Below, in pieces: positions 33,101 through 48,100 of a DNA stretch of 64,000 nucleotides. Below the pieces are notes generated by a model that saw only the letters and a program-made list of their open reading frames with translations, was not told where the DNA came from and did no database searches. Within the stretch, counting starts at the first letter, position 1, and each line of letters starts with the position of its first letter. Source of the DNA: Candidatus Liberimonas magnetica (GTDB lineage Bacteria; Elusimicrobiota; Endomicrobiia; Endomicrobiales; JAFGIL01); the NCBI GenBank assembly GCA_020523885.1, contig JAJAPY010000003.1:62001-126000 (forward strand). The letters are read 5' to 3'. The position numbers and the translations under genes are program-made.

Positions 33101-36100
33101 ACATCTTACAGCTATGTTTCTGTCCGCATCTTTGATAACACAGCTTCCTCTGCTACTCTTGTGAATGCTTTCTTTATTAAAAAAGACACAACTGTCCCAA
33201 CAATAATTACAAGCGGCCAGTCCGGTGACAACCAATGGCAGATTGTACCGGGAAAAACTTACAACATAGATTTTAATGACAACATTTCTCTTGATTACGC
33301 CCAATACACAATTTACACAGAAAAAAACAAAACAGGAACACTTGTCAAAGACTGGACAGGCATATTTACATCTACAAACACAAAATCCTATACCCAGAAC
33401 TGGCCTGTTGACTTCAGCTATCTTATAGAACAATCAACAAATTACGTCTCTGTCCGTAGCTACGACACTGCCGGAAATTCAAATGAACAAAACGATGCCT
33501 TCTATATTTTAAAGGACACTACACCAGCAAAAATTACAGATAACCAAACCGGCGATGATAACTGGAAAAGCCTCTCAGGAACTGTTTACAATATAGACTT
33601 TCAGGACCTGGCCAGCGGGCTTCTAAAGGCACACTATACTGTCTGGACACAACCGAACCGCTCCGGCATAAAAAAGATTGACTGGACAACTGTTTTTGAC
33701 ACAAACACATACACAGGCAAGAACTATACCCAGGACTGGCAGGTTAATTACAGCGCACTGCAGGAAGGAGGCACAAATTACGTTTCTGTAAGGACCTACG
33801 ATATTGCAGGAAACAGCCTCTCGCTTTTAAACGACGTTTGCTATATTAAGAAAGACGCAACTCCTCCCCAGATAGTTGACAGCCAAACCGGCGATGATAC
33901 CCAGTACGCAGCTAACCCGGGTTCTATTTTTAACGTAGATTTCAAGGATAACATCAGACTGCAAAAAGCCGAATATACGATGTACTCTCAAACCGATATG
34001 GGGGGAACTTTAAGAAAAACCTGGACCCAGATATTTTTAAATCCAGGCACTACATTTTATAATCAAAACTGGGGTATAGATTTCGGCGCATGCCATCCGG
34101 GTTATAACTACGTTTCAGTCCGGGCTTATGACCTGGCAAACTCTTCAACGGTATTAAAAGACGTATTTTACGTGCGCAAGCAGGCTTCGCCGATAATTTA
34201 TGATAACCAGGCAGGGAGCGATACCTGGAAAACCGCAAATACAGGAATGTATGACGTTGATTTTTCGTCATCCGGGTATGATAACCTTACCTACTTCCAG
34301 ATCTGTGCCTTCAGCCAGTTAAACCGCCAGGGGATACGGTTGTCGACCTGGACAAAGATTGCAGACATCAACGCCCCTGCGTACACAAGTAACTGGTCAA
34401 TACCGCAAAGCACCTGGAATGCTCTTGTACAGGGGAAAAACCACATTTCCATACAGGTCCTTGATACCTCCGGCAAGAACACTCTTATGGAAGACGTATT
34501 TTATGTCCTAAAGGACACAAATCCGCCTTCTATAACAAACAATGTTTCAGGCGGAGATAATACCTGGAGGAAAACCAACAACGGGGCCTACTCAATAAAT
34601 TATGAAGACTACGTTTCAAGCCTTTCTTACGTTCAGTACAAAGTTGTTTCAGGAACAGGTGGTGTTATAATTGACTGGTACACTTATGCTTCAGGAATAA
34701 ACAATTCCCACTACACCACCGCACTGGCTTTATCTTCTCAGCATTTCTCTCTCTTACGCACTTCCTACAGCTATGTTTCAGTAAAGGCTTTTGACTATGC
34801 AGGGTTGTCCGCTTCAATAAACAATGCGTTTTTCATCAAGAAAGATACCAGTGCGCCTGTTATTATTGACCAGCAGCAGGACCTTAACCCCTGGCAGAAA
34901 GCTGGCTCTGCGCTATACAACGTTGATATAAGAGACGATAACGGAAGCAACGTAGCTTCGTTTGAAGTGTTTGCATCCTCAGCCCAGTCCGGCACGGGCC
35001 AATTGTGCAACTGGACAGCGGTTTCATCCGGACTTAACACGCCTTTGTACGAGACAGACTGGCAGCTTCCAGCCGCTGTATGGAATGCTCTATTAAACGA
35101 AACCACAAATTACATTTCTGTCAGGGCTTATGACAATGCCGGCAATGTATCGAGCATAAAATACGACGCCTTTTATGTAAGAAAAGATACCTCCGGACCG
35201 CAAGTTGAGTTAAACTTTTCTGGGGACAATACGTGGAGAAAAGAATCCGGTACTACTTATGATGTTGATTTCGTCGATAATGGAGCAGGTCTTGGCTATT
35301 GCCAGTATAAAGTTACAAACTCGTCCTTTTCCGGAACTGTTCTAATTAACTGGACAAACATAGCAGAGAATATATATTCCCATGAATACAGGAATAACTG
35401 GCAGGTTAATTTTACTTCGCTCCATTGCGGTTATAACTACGTCAGCGTCCGGTCATCAGATACTTCAGGCAATATATCGCAAATTGACAACTTGTTTTAC
35501 ATAAAGAAAGATACAAACACGATAAGCATAGTAAACAACATCGCAGGAGGAGATAATGTTTGGCGCAATGCAGGAGGCACAACTTATAATGTTGATTTTT
35601 TTGATTACAACTCGCTTCTAAAAGATATCCAATACTGCCTATACTCTGAGCCCGCAAGGACAGGCACTCAGCTTAAAAACTGGGCTAATATCGCATTAAA
35701 TGTTGGAGAAGAAAGCTATACCTCGGACTGGCCTATAGATTATTCCGCCTGCTTAAACGGTGCGACTAATTATATTTCAGTACGGGTTTATGATACCCTC
35801 CTTCACTGCACAACTTCAAATGATGTATTCCATGTTCGAAAAGACAATACTTCCCCTGAAATCTATGATTACCAGCTCGGCGATGACTCCTGGCGTTCTT
35901 CAAACGGAACTGTATATAATATAGAGTTTTATGATTTGGGAAACTCCAAGCTCAATAACCTGTCGTATAAAATATGTTCTTCAACAACAGGAGCAGGCAT
36001 AATACTTGACTGGTACAATTTTGAAACCTCTGTTTCTTCCTCCGGCTATAACAGCGAAATACAGTTTAATGAAAGCCAGTTTAACCTTCTCCCTCAGGGT

Positions 36101-39100
36101 AAAGCATATGTTTCCGTAAAAGCAAGCGATAATGCTTCAAACGAAACAACTTTAAATAACGTGTTTTACGTTTTAAAAGATACTGCTATACCGATTATAA
36201 CTAATTACCAGGGAGGCGATGACACTTACCGCAGCCAGCAGGGCACAACCTACAACGTTGATTTTGCTGATACCGGCGGTTCGAAATTGGACTATGCTCA
36301 ATATAAAATCACGGATTCTCTTAGCAATGTCCTTGTCAATTGGTACTCGTTTTTAACCAATATAGACTCTGCAGCTTACACCCAGAACTGGACAATTGAC
36401 GATAAATGGGAAAACCTTGTATCAGGAAAGAACTATGTAAGCATCAGGGTTTACGATAAATCAGGGAATTCAGCAGAGCTCGCCAATGCGTTTTATATAA
36501 TGAAAGACACAACTATGCCTGTAATAACAGACAGCCAGTCAGGCGACACAGAATGGAGAAGCTCTCAAGGTACTACCTATAACGTTGATTTCCTTGACAA
36601 CGCATCTCTTCTCAAAGACTGCTCCTATACTGTCTATACTTCGCAGAACAGGGGTGGGTCAATGGTCCTTGCCTGGACACCTGTTTTTTCATCGCTTTAT
36701 GAAAACCAGTTTACGGACAATTGGCAGGTAGACTTCAATTCCCTGCGGGAAGGGACTAACTACATATCGGTAAAAGTTAATGACTTTGCAGGAAATGAAA
36801 TAACCCAGGAAGATGTTTTCTATGTAAGAAAGGATACCACTTCGCCTGTTGTTTATGACTACCATAACGAGTTACTTGACCCGTGGGTAAGCCATACCGG
36901 TATAACATACAACGTGGATTTTGCCGATACGGGCGGCTCAAACCTTTCCCTGTTCCAGTACACGATTTACAGTTCAACAGGAATGGACAGCAGCCAGATA
37001 CGCGACTGGACCACCGTTGTTTCAAATATCAACTCGGCGGCCTATGCCACTGACTGGTGGATAGACAACACCCTGCCTCAGGGCACTTCAAACTATGTTT
37101 CCGTAAGGGCTTATGACAATGCAGGCAATTTGTCGCAAAAAGAAGATGTATTCTACATTAAAAAGGACACAACTCCTCCTTCAATAATTAACAACCAGTC
37201 AGGAGATACTACCTGGCGTACCGCAAATAATGCAAGTTATAACGTAGATTTCAACTATGTGGAATTTGCGCCTCTAAACCAGTTAAAAACTCTTGTCTAT
37301 TCACAACCTAACCAGGCCGGAAGCATGCTGGACAACTGGCGGATTATCTTAACATCAAATGTTTATACCTATACTCAGGATTGGAAACTTGCTGATACAA
37401 CGTTTGGTCTTATGCAGAACGGTACTTCGTACGTAACAATTCAGATGTCCGACCTTGCCGGAAACACTTCTACGTACAGCGATGCTTTCTTTGTCAGAAA
37501 AGACCTCACAGCCCCTGTTTTTAGCACGTTCCATACGCAAAAAGCAGACCTTTCCTGGATAGGCGAAACCTCCTGGAATAACAAAACAAATCCGAAGGCC
37601 AGGATAAACCTCTCAGATTCACAAAGCGGTTTAAGAGTGGGGAAATCAGAGCTTGCAGCTTCTACCAATACCGTAATACTGCTTCATCTTAACGGCAATC
37701 TCTCAGACTCCTCGGTTTACAGCCATGTTCTGTCAACTGCTTCAAGCACAAACTTTGCCTGGACAAATATGGCCACGTGGAAATCAGCAGGCGGCAGCGA
37801 AAACATGGCAACCTTTGACGGAACAAACGACTGGATTGAAACAAATGACCACACAAGCTTAGACGGTATGCCAGCTCTTACAATTGAAGCCTGGGTAAGA
37901 GACACTGCAAATGACGCAAACCCAAGAGGCATTGTTTCAAAAAGGACAGCCGCCGATTCTGAAACCTGTTATTCTGTATTCCTTTTTACCGACAGGCATG
38001 TGAATTTTGATATAGTTGGAGCGGCAGACAGGAACCCGAGCATTTTTGCCTTACCTGCAAACCAGTGGCACCACGTTGCAGTTACCTTTGACGGCACTGC
38101 TCCAAGCTCGTCCCGTAAAAAGATATATTATGACGGCAAACTTGATTCCACTTTTTCCTATTCAGGGACATCCATACCCAACCAGCCGTCAAAACTGCGT
38201 ATCGGTATCTTTAATGCAACCTACGGCACTTCCTGGCAGGGGCAGATTGATGAGGTGCGTGTTTTAAATAAGGCTTTAAGCGCAGAAGAAATAGCCTCAG
38301 ATTACAACTCCTCGTGTATTAAATATTCAACTAACGGCGGCACATCCTGGACCATAGAAACGTCCACGACAGTTATAGCTACATCCGGAACAAGCGGTAC
38401 AACGGCACTGCAGGTTTCTACGGCTACTTCCATACCTTTGCGGGAATCAGAAACACAGAACAAGTTGAGGTTTATAGTAAGCGATAACCTGGGAAACACC
38501 GTGCAGTCCGATGTGTTTACAGTAAAATCAGATACAACAGCTCCTAAAAATATAGCTTTAATTACGCCGGAAGACTACGGTTTTTCAAATACTACGCTTG
38601 TAAACCTTAATTGGAGCGATGCGGTTGAACAAACCTCCGGGCTTGAATACTATGAAGTTCAGGTTTCAACCTTAGCGAACTGCTCTGTCCTGGCGTTCAG
38701 TTCGACAACGTTAGTTTCACAAGTTTCAAAAGAACTTCAGCAAACTACATACTGGTGGAGAGTCCGGGCAAAGGATTTAGCAGGAAACTACGCTACGTTT
38801 ACTTCAACGAGCAACTTTATGGTCAGCATAGATTCGCCTGTAATAACAAACCATGAGACAAATGGTGACAATACCTGGCAGACCTCTGCCGGCAGAGCCT
38901 ACAACGTGGATTTTTCAGTGGCAGGAGCACCGCAGCTGGTCCTTATACAGTATACCGCACGTACCGGGCAAAACCTTACAGGCACTGAATTGATCCCCTG
39001 GAAAGATATTACAACAACTCCTACAAAAAACTACAACGCGGACTGGACAGTGCAGTTCAGTTCCCTGTCTGCTGGAACAAACTACATTTCTGTAAAATGT

Positions 39101-42100
39101 ACAGACAGCGCAGACCGCACTGTTTCTCTAAACGACGCTTTCTTTATCAAGAAAGACTCGGCCGTGCCTATAGTAAATGACCTTCAAACAGGTGTTACGA
39201 CCTGGATTAATTCAAACTCATATACGTACAACATTCAATACAACGACGGAGGCTCAAGCCTGCTCGGTTATGCCCAATACAGCATTATGTCCGGAACCTG
39301 GGGGGTTGTAGTCCCGTGGCATAGTTATGCGGCTGGTATTAATGCAAACTCCTACACAACCCCTCTTGCAATAGCAGACGCAGACTTTAATGTATTAAAA
39401 ACAAGCTATGCCTATGTTTCAGTGCGCGGTTTTGATAATGCAGGTTTAAGCGCGTCAGTGACAAACGCATTTTTCGTTAAAAAAGATACGATAGCTCCGC
39501 AGGGTATTACCGACCTTGCGTCAAGAGCAGGTACTGAAGGACAGGTAAGGCTCTCCTGGACCTTGACAGCAGATGACGGACTCTTAAACGATATTCTTGA
39601 AAACGGGCTTTACAATGTAAGATATACGCCTGACGCACTCGACACCTGGGACAATGCGGACTATTCCCTGTATATACCTACAACTTCCGCTAAGGGAAGA
39701 AGACAGTTTTATACCGTGACCGGCCTTGCTTCTGCAACTACCTATTACACCTGGCTGAAAATCAGGGACAAGGCAAATAACTGGAGTTCAATATCAAACT
39801 CCACAAAAACGCTTTCCGGAAAAGATGCAACACCACCTGCAAAAATAACAAACCTTGCAGCTGCCACAGGTGCTTATCAGGAGCAGATAGACCTTACCTG
39901 GACTTCAACCGGAGATAACAGTTATACCGGTGCTTCTACGGGCTATCTGATTAAATACGCAACTTTCAATTTCAGCCCCGCAAATTTCAACAAACCGAAT
40001 ATTTCCACTTACACGCAGACCTGGGTGCCACTTAACAGCGGGAGCAAGGAACAGCAAACCTTAACCAACTTCGATATTACAAAAACATACTGGTTTGCGA
40101 TAAGGGTGTTTGACGAAGCAAACAACTACTCGGATGTCAGCTCAACTACAAGCGCGGCTCCGGGACAGCCGGGCTCGCGCGGCGGAATGATTGTCTACGG
40201 CAAAAGCGGGAATACTAACCCGTATTACAAGAAATATGTCAACGGTACCTGGGACGGTTCAGAAACACAGGTGCAGGGCACGTTTTTAGGCGCGATGAGA
40301 TGGTCGCGGCTGAAGAGCTGCCCGTCTGCAAGAGACGAAAAAATGCTGGGAACAGTAAACTACAACTCCGCCAATGGCATTTATACTCTCTATATAATGA
40401 GATGGAACGGTTCGCAGTGGAGCCAGGAATGGAGCACTGCAACCGCGGTCACAAATTTCCAGGCCTTTGACATAGTTTACGAGGAATTATCGGGAAACTG
40501 TGTGGTTGTTTTTGCAAGACCAGGGACATCCAGCGAGCTCGGCTACAGGGTATGGAAAAGCACATATTGGGCACCTGTACAAACACAGGATGTATCACAA
40601 GCTTCCGAACTCCGATGGATAAAAGGTTCGTCAAAACCCGGTTCAGATGAAATATTTTTCCTGGTTAAAAACGCAAATTATAACATAATGACTGAAATAT
40701 GGAAAGGCTCTTCATATTCAGGTTCCCCGTTTGATGAAAGGATACATACCATAGCATCAGAAAACATTGTAAACCAGGACTGCGACTCTGCCTGGGATTC
40801 AAGCGGGGGTAAATACATCAGCGTATGGACCGAAGAGGTAAATATCCTGAAATATGAGATATACTACTCTTCATCCGGCTGGAAGGGCCCTTTTAATGTT
40901 CCTAATCTAACAACCACGGGTGATTTTAACTGGGTGCGGTTATCTCCTGACAAAAACTCGGACAGAATAGGGCTTGCGACTCTTTGTTCAAACCAAGACA
41001 TTAACGTAGATATTTGGAACATAACCGGCTGGGTCGACAATGCGGAAGACGCAACCTGCGGCAGCCAGGCGACCCGCAGGTTTGACCTTACCTGGAATTC
41101 GAGCAGTAAACTCTATCTTTGTTACACTAACGGCGGAACAAGGCGCGATTTTGCTTATGCTACCTGGGACTCCGTAAACCACTGGGTACCTGCGGCCTTA
41201 AACAACTCGCCAAACCAGAGCGACTATATGTGGGACGACGACCTGGTAACAATAGAACTCCAGTCCGACCCTGATTCAAGCAAGATTATGCTTACAGGCC
41301 TTGGAATGGACGCTGATGTGAGAACCAGGTTATGGACGGGTACACTTTGGCAGACATCTTTGCCAGAACACGTTGACCCTGTCCCGGACTGGCCGGATAA
41401 CAGCACAACACTATCCTGGAAACCTTTTTCCTTCGCTTATGATAAGTCTGACGTTATTCCTCCGACTATCGTTGACAACCAGGCAGGAGATGATACATAC
41501 AGGAATAACAGCGATACTGCCTATAACGTTGATTTCCAGGATACCGGAGGGAGCCACTTAAATAAGGTGCAGGCTAAGGCAACTTCCGATGCCGCAGGAA
41601 ACAACACCGTAGTTAGCTGGACGGACTGTGTCAGTGACATAAACCAGGATAACTACACAACCAACTGGTCTCTTTCGTCATCAATTTTCAGCGGACTAAA
41701 TCAAGGTAAAAACTATGTCTGGGTTAAAGCCTTCGATAAAACCAGCAACAACACTCAGTCAACGAGCTATGTATTCTACGTAAACAAGGATACAACGAAT
41801 CCTGTAATTGGCGACAACCAGACTGGCGACGATAACTGGTACAAGGCAAACCCGGGGAATATTTACAAAATTAATTTCCAGGACGACCTCTCAAAACTCA
41901 ACAATGCCCAGTACATTGTTTATACGTCAACTGGCATGAAAGGGGATAAGATACTCGACTGGCAGAATATTTTTACAAACCTCAACAGCCAGACGTATTT
42001 TGCCGACTGGGGCGTAAATTTCTCGTCACTTACTACCGGTAAAAACCACATCTCTGTACGCACCTATGATATGGCGGGTAACTCCAGCTACAAAGAAGAC

Positions 42101-45100
42101 GTTTTTTACGTTAAAGGGGATTCTATAACCCCTCAAGTCACCAACTCTGAATCAGGCGGGGACAGCCAGTGGCAGACCTCTCAGGGAAGGAATTATAACG
42201 TAGATTTTAAAGACAACGATTCCCTTCTCAAAGACGCCTTATATTGTGTCTCGTCGTCAACAACTCCGACCGGCAACATTAAAGCCTGGACTTATATTAC
42301 AATAAGTACAAATGTCGTAAATTATACGAGCAACTGGCAGGTGAGCTTTTCAGATTTAAAGGAGAGCGTTACTAACTATGTTTCGGTCAAGGTTTATGAC
42401 AACGTACGAAATACAACTACAGTTTCAAACGTGTTTTACGTATTAAAAGACACAACCACACCCGTTATAACAGACAACCAGGCCGGAGACGAAACGTGGA
42501 GGACACAATCCGGAACATCTTACAACATTGATTTTGCGGATTCAAAAAGCAGGCTTTCAAGCGCCTGGTACAAGGTATATTCCGGGACAAGCTCTTTGAG
42601 TTCCGTTGTAATTGACTGGACGCCTATATTTGCCGGCATAAATAAATCCAGCTACACGACAAACTGGAGCGTTGACTTCAACCTCTTAAAATCAAGCTAT
42701 AACTATGTTTGGGTAAAAGCTCAGGACATGGCAGGAAATACAAGGACGTCTGATACTTATCTTTTCTATGTCAAAAAATCAACCCAAACCCCGCACATAA
42801 TAAACGACCAGTCAGGAGATAATTCCTGGAGAAAATCAAATAACGGTTTTTACAATGTAAGTTTTACCTATGGCGGAAGTTCAAACCTCGACTATTTTGC
42901 CACTAAAGTAACAACAGGCGCTTATGGGACAGGAACCATCCTTGACAACTGGCGTACCATTACGTCTAACATCAACAGCCCCTCATATTCCGCACCGTGG
43001 CAATTAAACAGCCAAGCCTGGGATTTGCTAAGGCCGGGTACAAACTATATATCCGTAAGTGTTTACGACCTGGCGGGCACATCAGCTACTTTAAAACATG
43101 CTTTCTATATTTTAAAAGACACTACGACCCCTGTTATAACAAACAAGGTCAGCGGAGACAACACTTACCGGACATCTGCAGGCACAACTTATGACGTAGA
43201 CTTCCAGGACTCGCTATCTCTTTTAAACTACGGCCAGTACAGGATAAAATCTTCAACCGGAGCTGTCCTGGCTAACTGGACAAATGTATTCGGGCCTTTG
43301 AATACTCCCTCATATACACAGGATTTTCAGGTAGATTTTAACAAACTTGTTGAAGGCATGAACTATGTTGATGTACGGTGCTGGGACAGGGCAGGCTCAA
43401 CAACTACCGTTACAAATGCATTTTATATTTTCAAGGATACAACTTCTCCTCAGATAATAGACAACCAGACAGGCGACAATATATGGAGGACAACAGACCC
43501 AGGCGCGATTTACAACGTAGATTTCAAGGATCAGGCTTCGCTCCTAAAACAGGCACAATACTGCGTGTATTCTTCAACCGGAATGGCCGGGACCCAGCGT
43601 AGCGCCTGGACAAATATTTTCAATAACCTGAATTTATCCGAATACACGGCTGATTTCAGTGTAAACTTCAACCTCCTTGCATCAAGCTATAACTATGTAT
43701 CGGTAAGATGTTTTGATTATTCCGGGCATTCTTCAACGTCTACAGATGTCTTTTACATTAAAAAAGACACTATTACTCCCACACTTAATTCAAGCGCCGT
43801 TCTTCCCGACGATAACTGGAGAAAAACTGCCGGCACGGTTTACAATGTTGACTTTACAGACAATGACTCCCTGCTCTATGACGCACAATATAAAATCTGC
43901 ACAGGGACAAACCAGTCAGGCACGGTGCTGATTGACTGGACCCCGGTCTTTTCCGGGTTGAACCAGAAAAATTATACAACAGATTGGTCGTTAAATTTCA
44001 ACAATTTAAAAGAGGGGACAAATTATGTTTCTCTAAAAGTGCGGGATAATGCTTTTAACGAAAAATCCCAGAATGACGTTTTTTACGTTAAAAAAGATAC
44101 AACTACCCCGTCTGTTACGAATAGCCAGTCAGGCGACAATACCTGGAAGAACCAGTCCGGAACAAAATATAACGTAGATTTTATTGACAAATCCGGAGGA
44201 AGCGGTCTTGCGTCCATTCAGTACCGGGTGCTTACATCAACAGGCGGCACTAGAATAAACTGGACGGATATTGCAGGCGTTTTAGGCTATAGCTACGCTA
44301 CTGACTGGGAAGTAAATTTCAACGGTCTTATTGAAGGCCAAAACCTGGTGCACGTACGGAGCACGGACCTGGCTGGGAACACAACTACTTACGGGCTTGT
44401 TTTTTACATTAAAAAAGATACGGTCCTTCCTGGTATAACCAACAACGAACTTGGCGGGGATAATACCTGGAGAAGAATATCCAGAGACTACAATTTGGAT
44501 TTCCAGGACTTTACCAGCAAGTTAAATGACGCCCAGTATGAATTAACCTCATCAACAGGGGGAATACTTATACACTGGACAAACATATTTACGTCAACAA
44601 ACGTAACAAACTATACGAAAAACTGGCAGGTTGATTGGGCAAAAGCCAGGGAAGGCATAAATTACGTCTCAATAAAAGTAAATGACAATACGAACAATTC
44701 ATATACGGAATCAAATGTTTTTTATATCAAGAAAGATACCACTGCGCCTACAATAGATTCATCGGCTCAAACCGGAGACAACACCTACAGGGGTTCAAAC
44801 TCCGGCTATTACAACGTAGACTTTGCCGACACCGGCGGCTCATATCTTGATAAATTTCAGATTAAAGTGACAACGGGCCAGGACTTCTCAGGGCTGATAG
44901 TTGCAGATTGGACTGACACGGTAACGAACATAGCTGCGACCAGTTATACTGCCAACTGGCAGCTACCCGGTCTGGTATTTAACCTGCTCAAGCCTGGAAC
45001 CAACTATGTTTCCATAAGGGCTTATGATGTTGCAGGTTCAACATCGGTAAAAAAAGATGCTTTTTACATATTAAAGGACACCTCTGCGCCGACAATAACA

Positions 45101-48100
45101 TCAACAGTCTCAGGAGACAATACCTGGAGAAAACTGGGAATTAAATACGACGTTAATTTCTATGACACTAACCTTTCGACCGGCTTTTACAAAGTAACCT
45201 CATCTACAGGAGGCACTATAATAGACTGGAAAGTCATTTTTTCATCCGGTGCCATAACCTCCTATACTTCAGACTGGACCGTTGATTTTGCAAAACTCCG
45301 TGAGAACACCACGAACTATGTTTCTGTCAAAGCGTACGATTCAGTAGCCAACGTTGCCCAGACAAATAACCTATTCTACGTAAGAAAAGATACAACCGCT
45401 CCTTTGTATGTAAACTCAGAGTCCGGCGGAGACTCAACCTGGCGCAACTCAAAAAGCTCAAGGACGTATAATGTCGATTTCTACGATTATTCTTCCAGGC
45501 TTAAAGGATCAAAATACAAAGCGCTCTGCTCAGGGGCCACCCTGGTCGCTCTTACCTCTCTAGCGTCAGTCAGCGGCACTTCCTTCACTTCAAACTGGGA
45601 CGTTGATTTCTCAAGCCTGAAAGACGGCGCTACCAACTACATAACTGTCGAGGTCTACGACATAGCCGGCAATACAACAACAATAAATAATGCCTTCTGC
45701 GTAAAGAAAGATACGACTCCGCCCACCTATACTAACGGCGAGTCAGGAAAAGACACCGTCTGGAGGAAGACAGGCCGTTACTACAATGTAGATTTTGCTG
45801 ATTCGGCATCAAAACTTAAAAGCGCCAAGTATAAAGCTGTTGCTGACGGCGCGACTGTAATACCTTTTTCGACAATATCCGGTATAGCGAACGGCTCATT
45901 TACTACAGATTGGACGCTTAATTTCAATTCGTTAAAGGACAGCGCCACAAACTATATATCCGTTGAAATCTATGACCTGGCAGGTAACACACAGACAATA
46001 ACAAACGCTTTTTACGTTAAAAAAGATACAACTGTACCTCAGGCAACCAACCACGAAACAGGAAAGGACACTATGTGGAGCAAAGCTTCGCGCAGCTATT
46101 TCGTAGATTTCTCAGATTACGGAAGCAAACTAAGCACTCCCGCCTGGAGCGCCAGCGTAAACAGCTCTCTGGTTTCATCCGGATTGATAGCTAATATTAA
46201 CGGTAAAACAACTTACTATTCCGGCTGGAGCCCTGATTTTAATTCCTTAAGGGATGAAGCCACAAATTATATTACAGTAAACGCTTTTGATACGGCAGCA
46301 AACACCTACACAATAACCAACGCTTTCAAGGTATTAAAAGATACTTCCACCCCAAGGCTCTCGGGATATCAAACCATAGGAGACAATACCTGGAAAAACT
46401 CTTCACAAAGCTATAATATAATTTATCAGGATTCAGGCAGCAAGCTTCATTCTGCTCAGTACTGTGCATACAGTGCGGCAAACCAGCTCGGGACACAGAT
46501 AATGCCCTGGACTAATATCTTTACTGCGACTAACACCGCAACCTACAATAAAAACTTCCAGGTGGCTTTCTCTTCTCTCAGGCATGGGGCTACAAACTAC
46601 ATTTCTGTTCGAGCTTGGGATAACCTTTATTCGACAAACACCGTTATTGACGCTTTTTACATAAGAAAAGATACAACCGCACCCACAATAGATGTAAATA
46701 CGTCTTATTACGGCCCGTATGCAGGAGACCCCGGAAGTATTATTGACATAGATTTTGCGGACAGCGGGAACTCCAAGCTAAACAACGCACAGTATTCAAT
46801 TTATTCTTCATCTAATATCTCAGGACCGCAATTAAAAGGATGGACCAACATATTTGTTTCAACAAATGTAGCAGCTTATACGCAAAACTGGCCTATAGAT
46901 TTCGGGGCAATGCTTCAAACCCCGGCAACGAACTGGGTAAGCATAAGGGTTTATGATAATGCAGGGAACTTGAAGATATCTACTGACACTTTTAAGGTAT
47001 TTAAAACTACAGAAACCCCCGTAATTACCGATCTGCAGGAAGGAGATACAACCTGGAGGAAGTTAACCGGGACATCTTATAATGTAGATTTTTCGTCAAA
47101 CTGCCCAACCGACGGTCTGAGTTATTTTATGACAAAGATATGCTCACAGCCGAACGAGCAGGGGCTTATTCATCAGGACTGGAAGAACCAGGTAACAGGC
47201 ATAAATGCACCGTCATACACCGACCCCTGGCAGATAGATTTTTCAACCGCAGTAGAAGGCATGAACTACGTTTCAGTATGGGTCTACGATGCCGGAGGAC
47301 ATAATACTAAGGTTGACGATGTTTTCTTCGTAAAAAAAGACACGACCGCGCCACAGATAACAAACGGCATTTCAGGAGGAGACAATACCTGGAGAAAAAC
47401 CAACATAGGCAGTTATAATGTGGACTTTAAAGATTCCATATCCGGTTCAGGAATAGATTACATTCAGTATAAGGTCACATCTACGGTTTCAGGCACGGTT
47501 GTTGACTGGTATACATTCCAATCAGACCCGGGTTACACCTATACAACTAACTGGCAGATACAGGATTCTCATTTCAACCTGCTTTCAGGAGGGACGAACT
47601 ACGTGTCTGTACGGGTTTTTGACAAGGCCGGTTCTTCTCTGACTATAAACAGCGCGTTCTACATAAGAAAAGACACTGCCTGCCCGGTAATAACGAATAA
47701 TGTTTCCGGCCAGGATATATGGCGAACGCTTGCCTCAACTAACACGGCTTATGACGTGAACTTTCAGGATTCCGGCGGCTCCAAGCTTGATTACGCGCAG
47801 TACAGTGTCTATTCCCAAACCGGAATGATAGGAACTGCGATAAAAACCTGGACTAACCTATTTACCGGATTAAATAGCGCGTCTTATACTACAGACTGGA
47901 AAATTGACTGGTATTCCTTAAACCCCGGCACGGCAAACTATGTCTCGGTCCGAGTTTACGATATCGCGGGTTCATCTGCAATAATTAGCGATGCATTCCA
48001 TGTCTGGAAAGACTCTGCAAACCCGCATATAGTTGACTATCAAACAGGCGACGGTACCTGGTATGTATCAGACCCGGGCAATGTGTTTAATATTGATTTT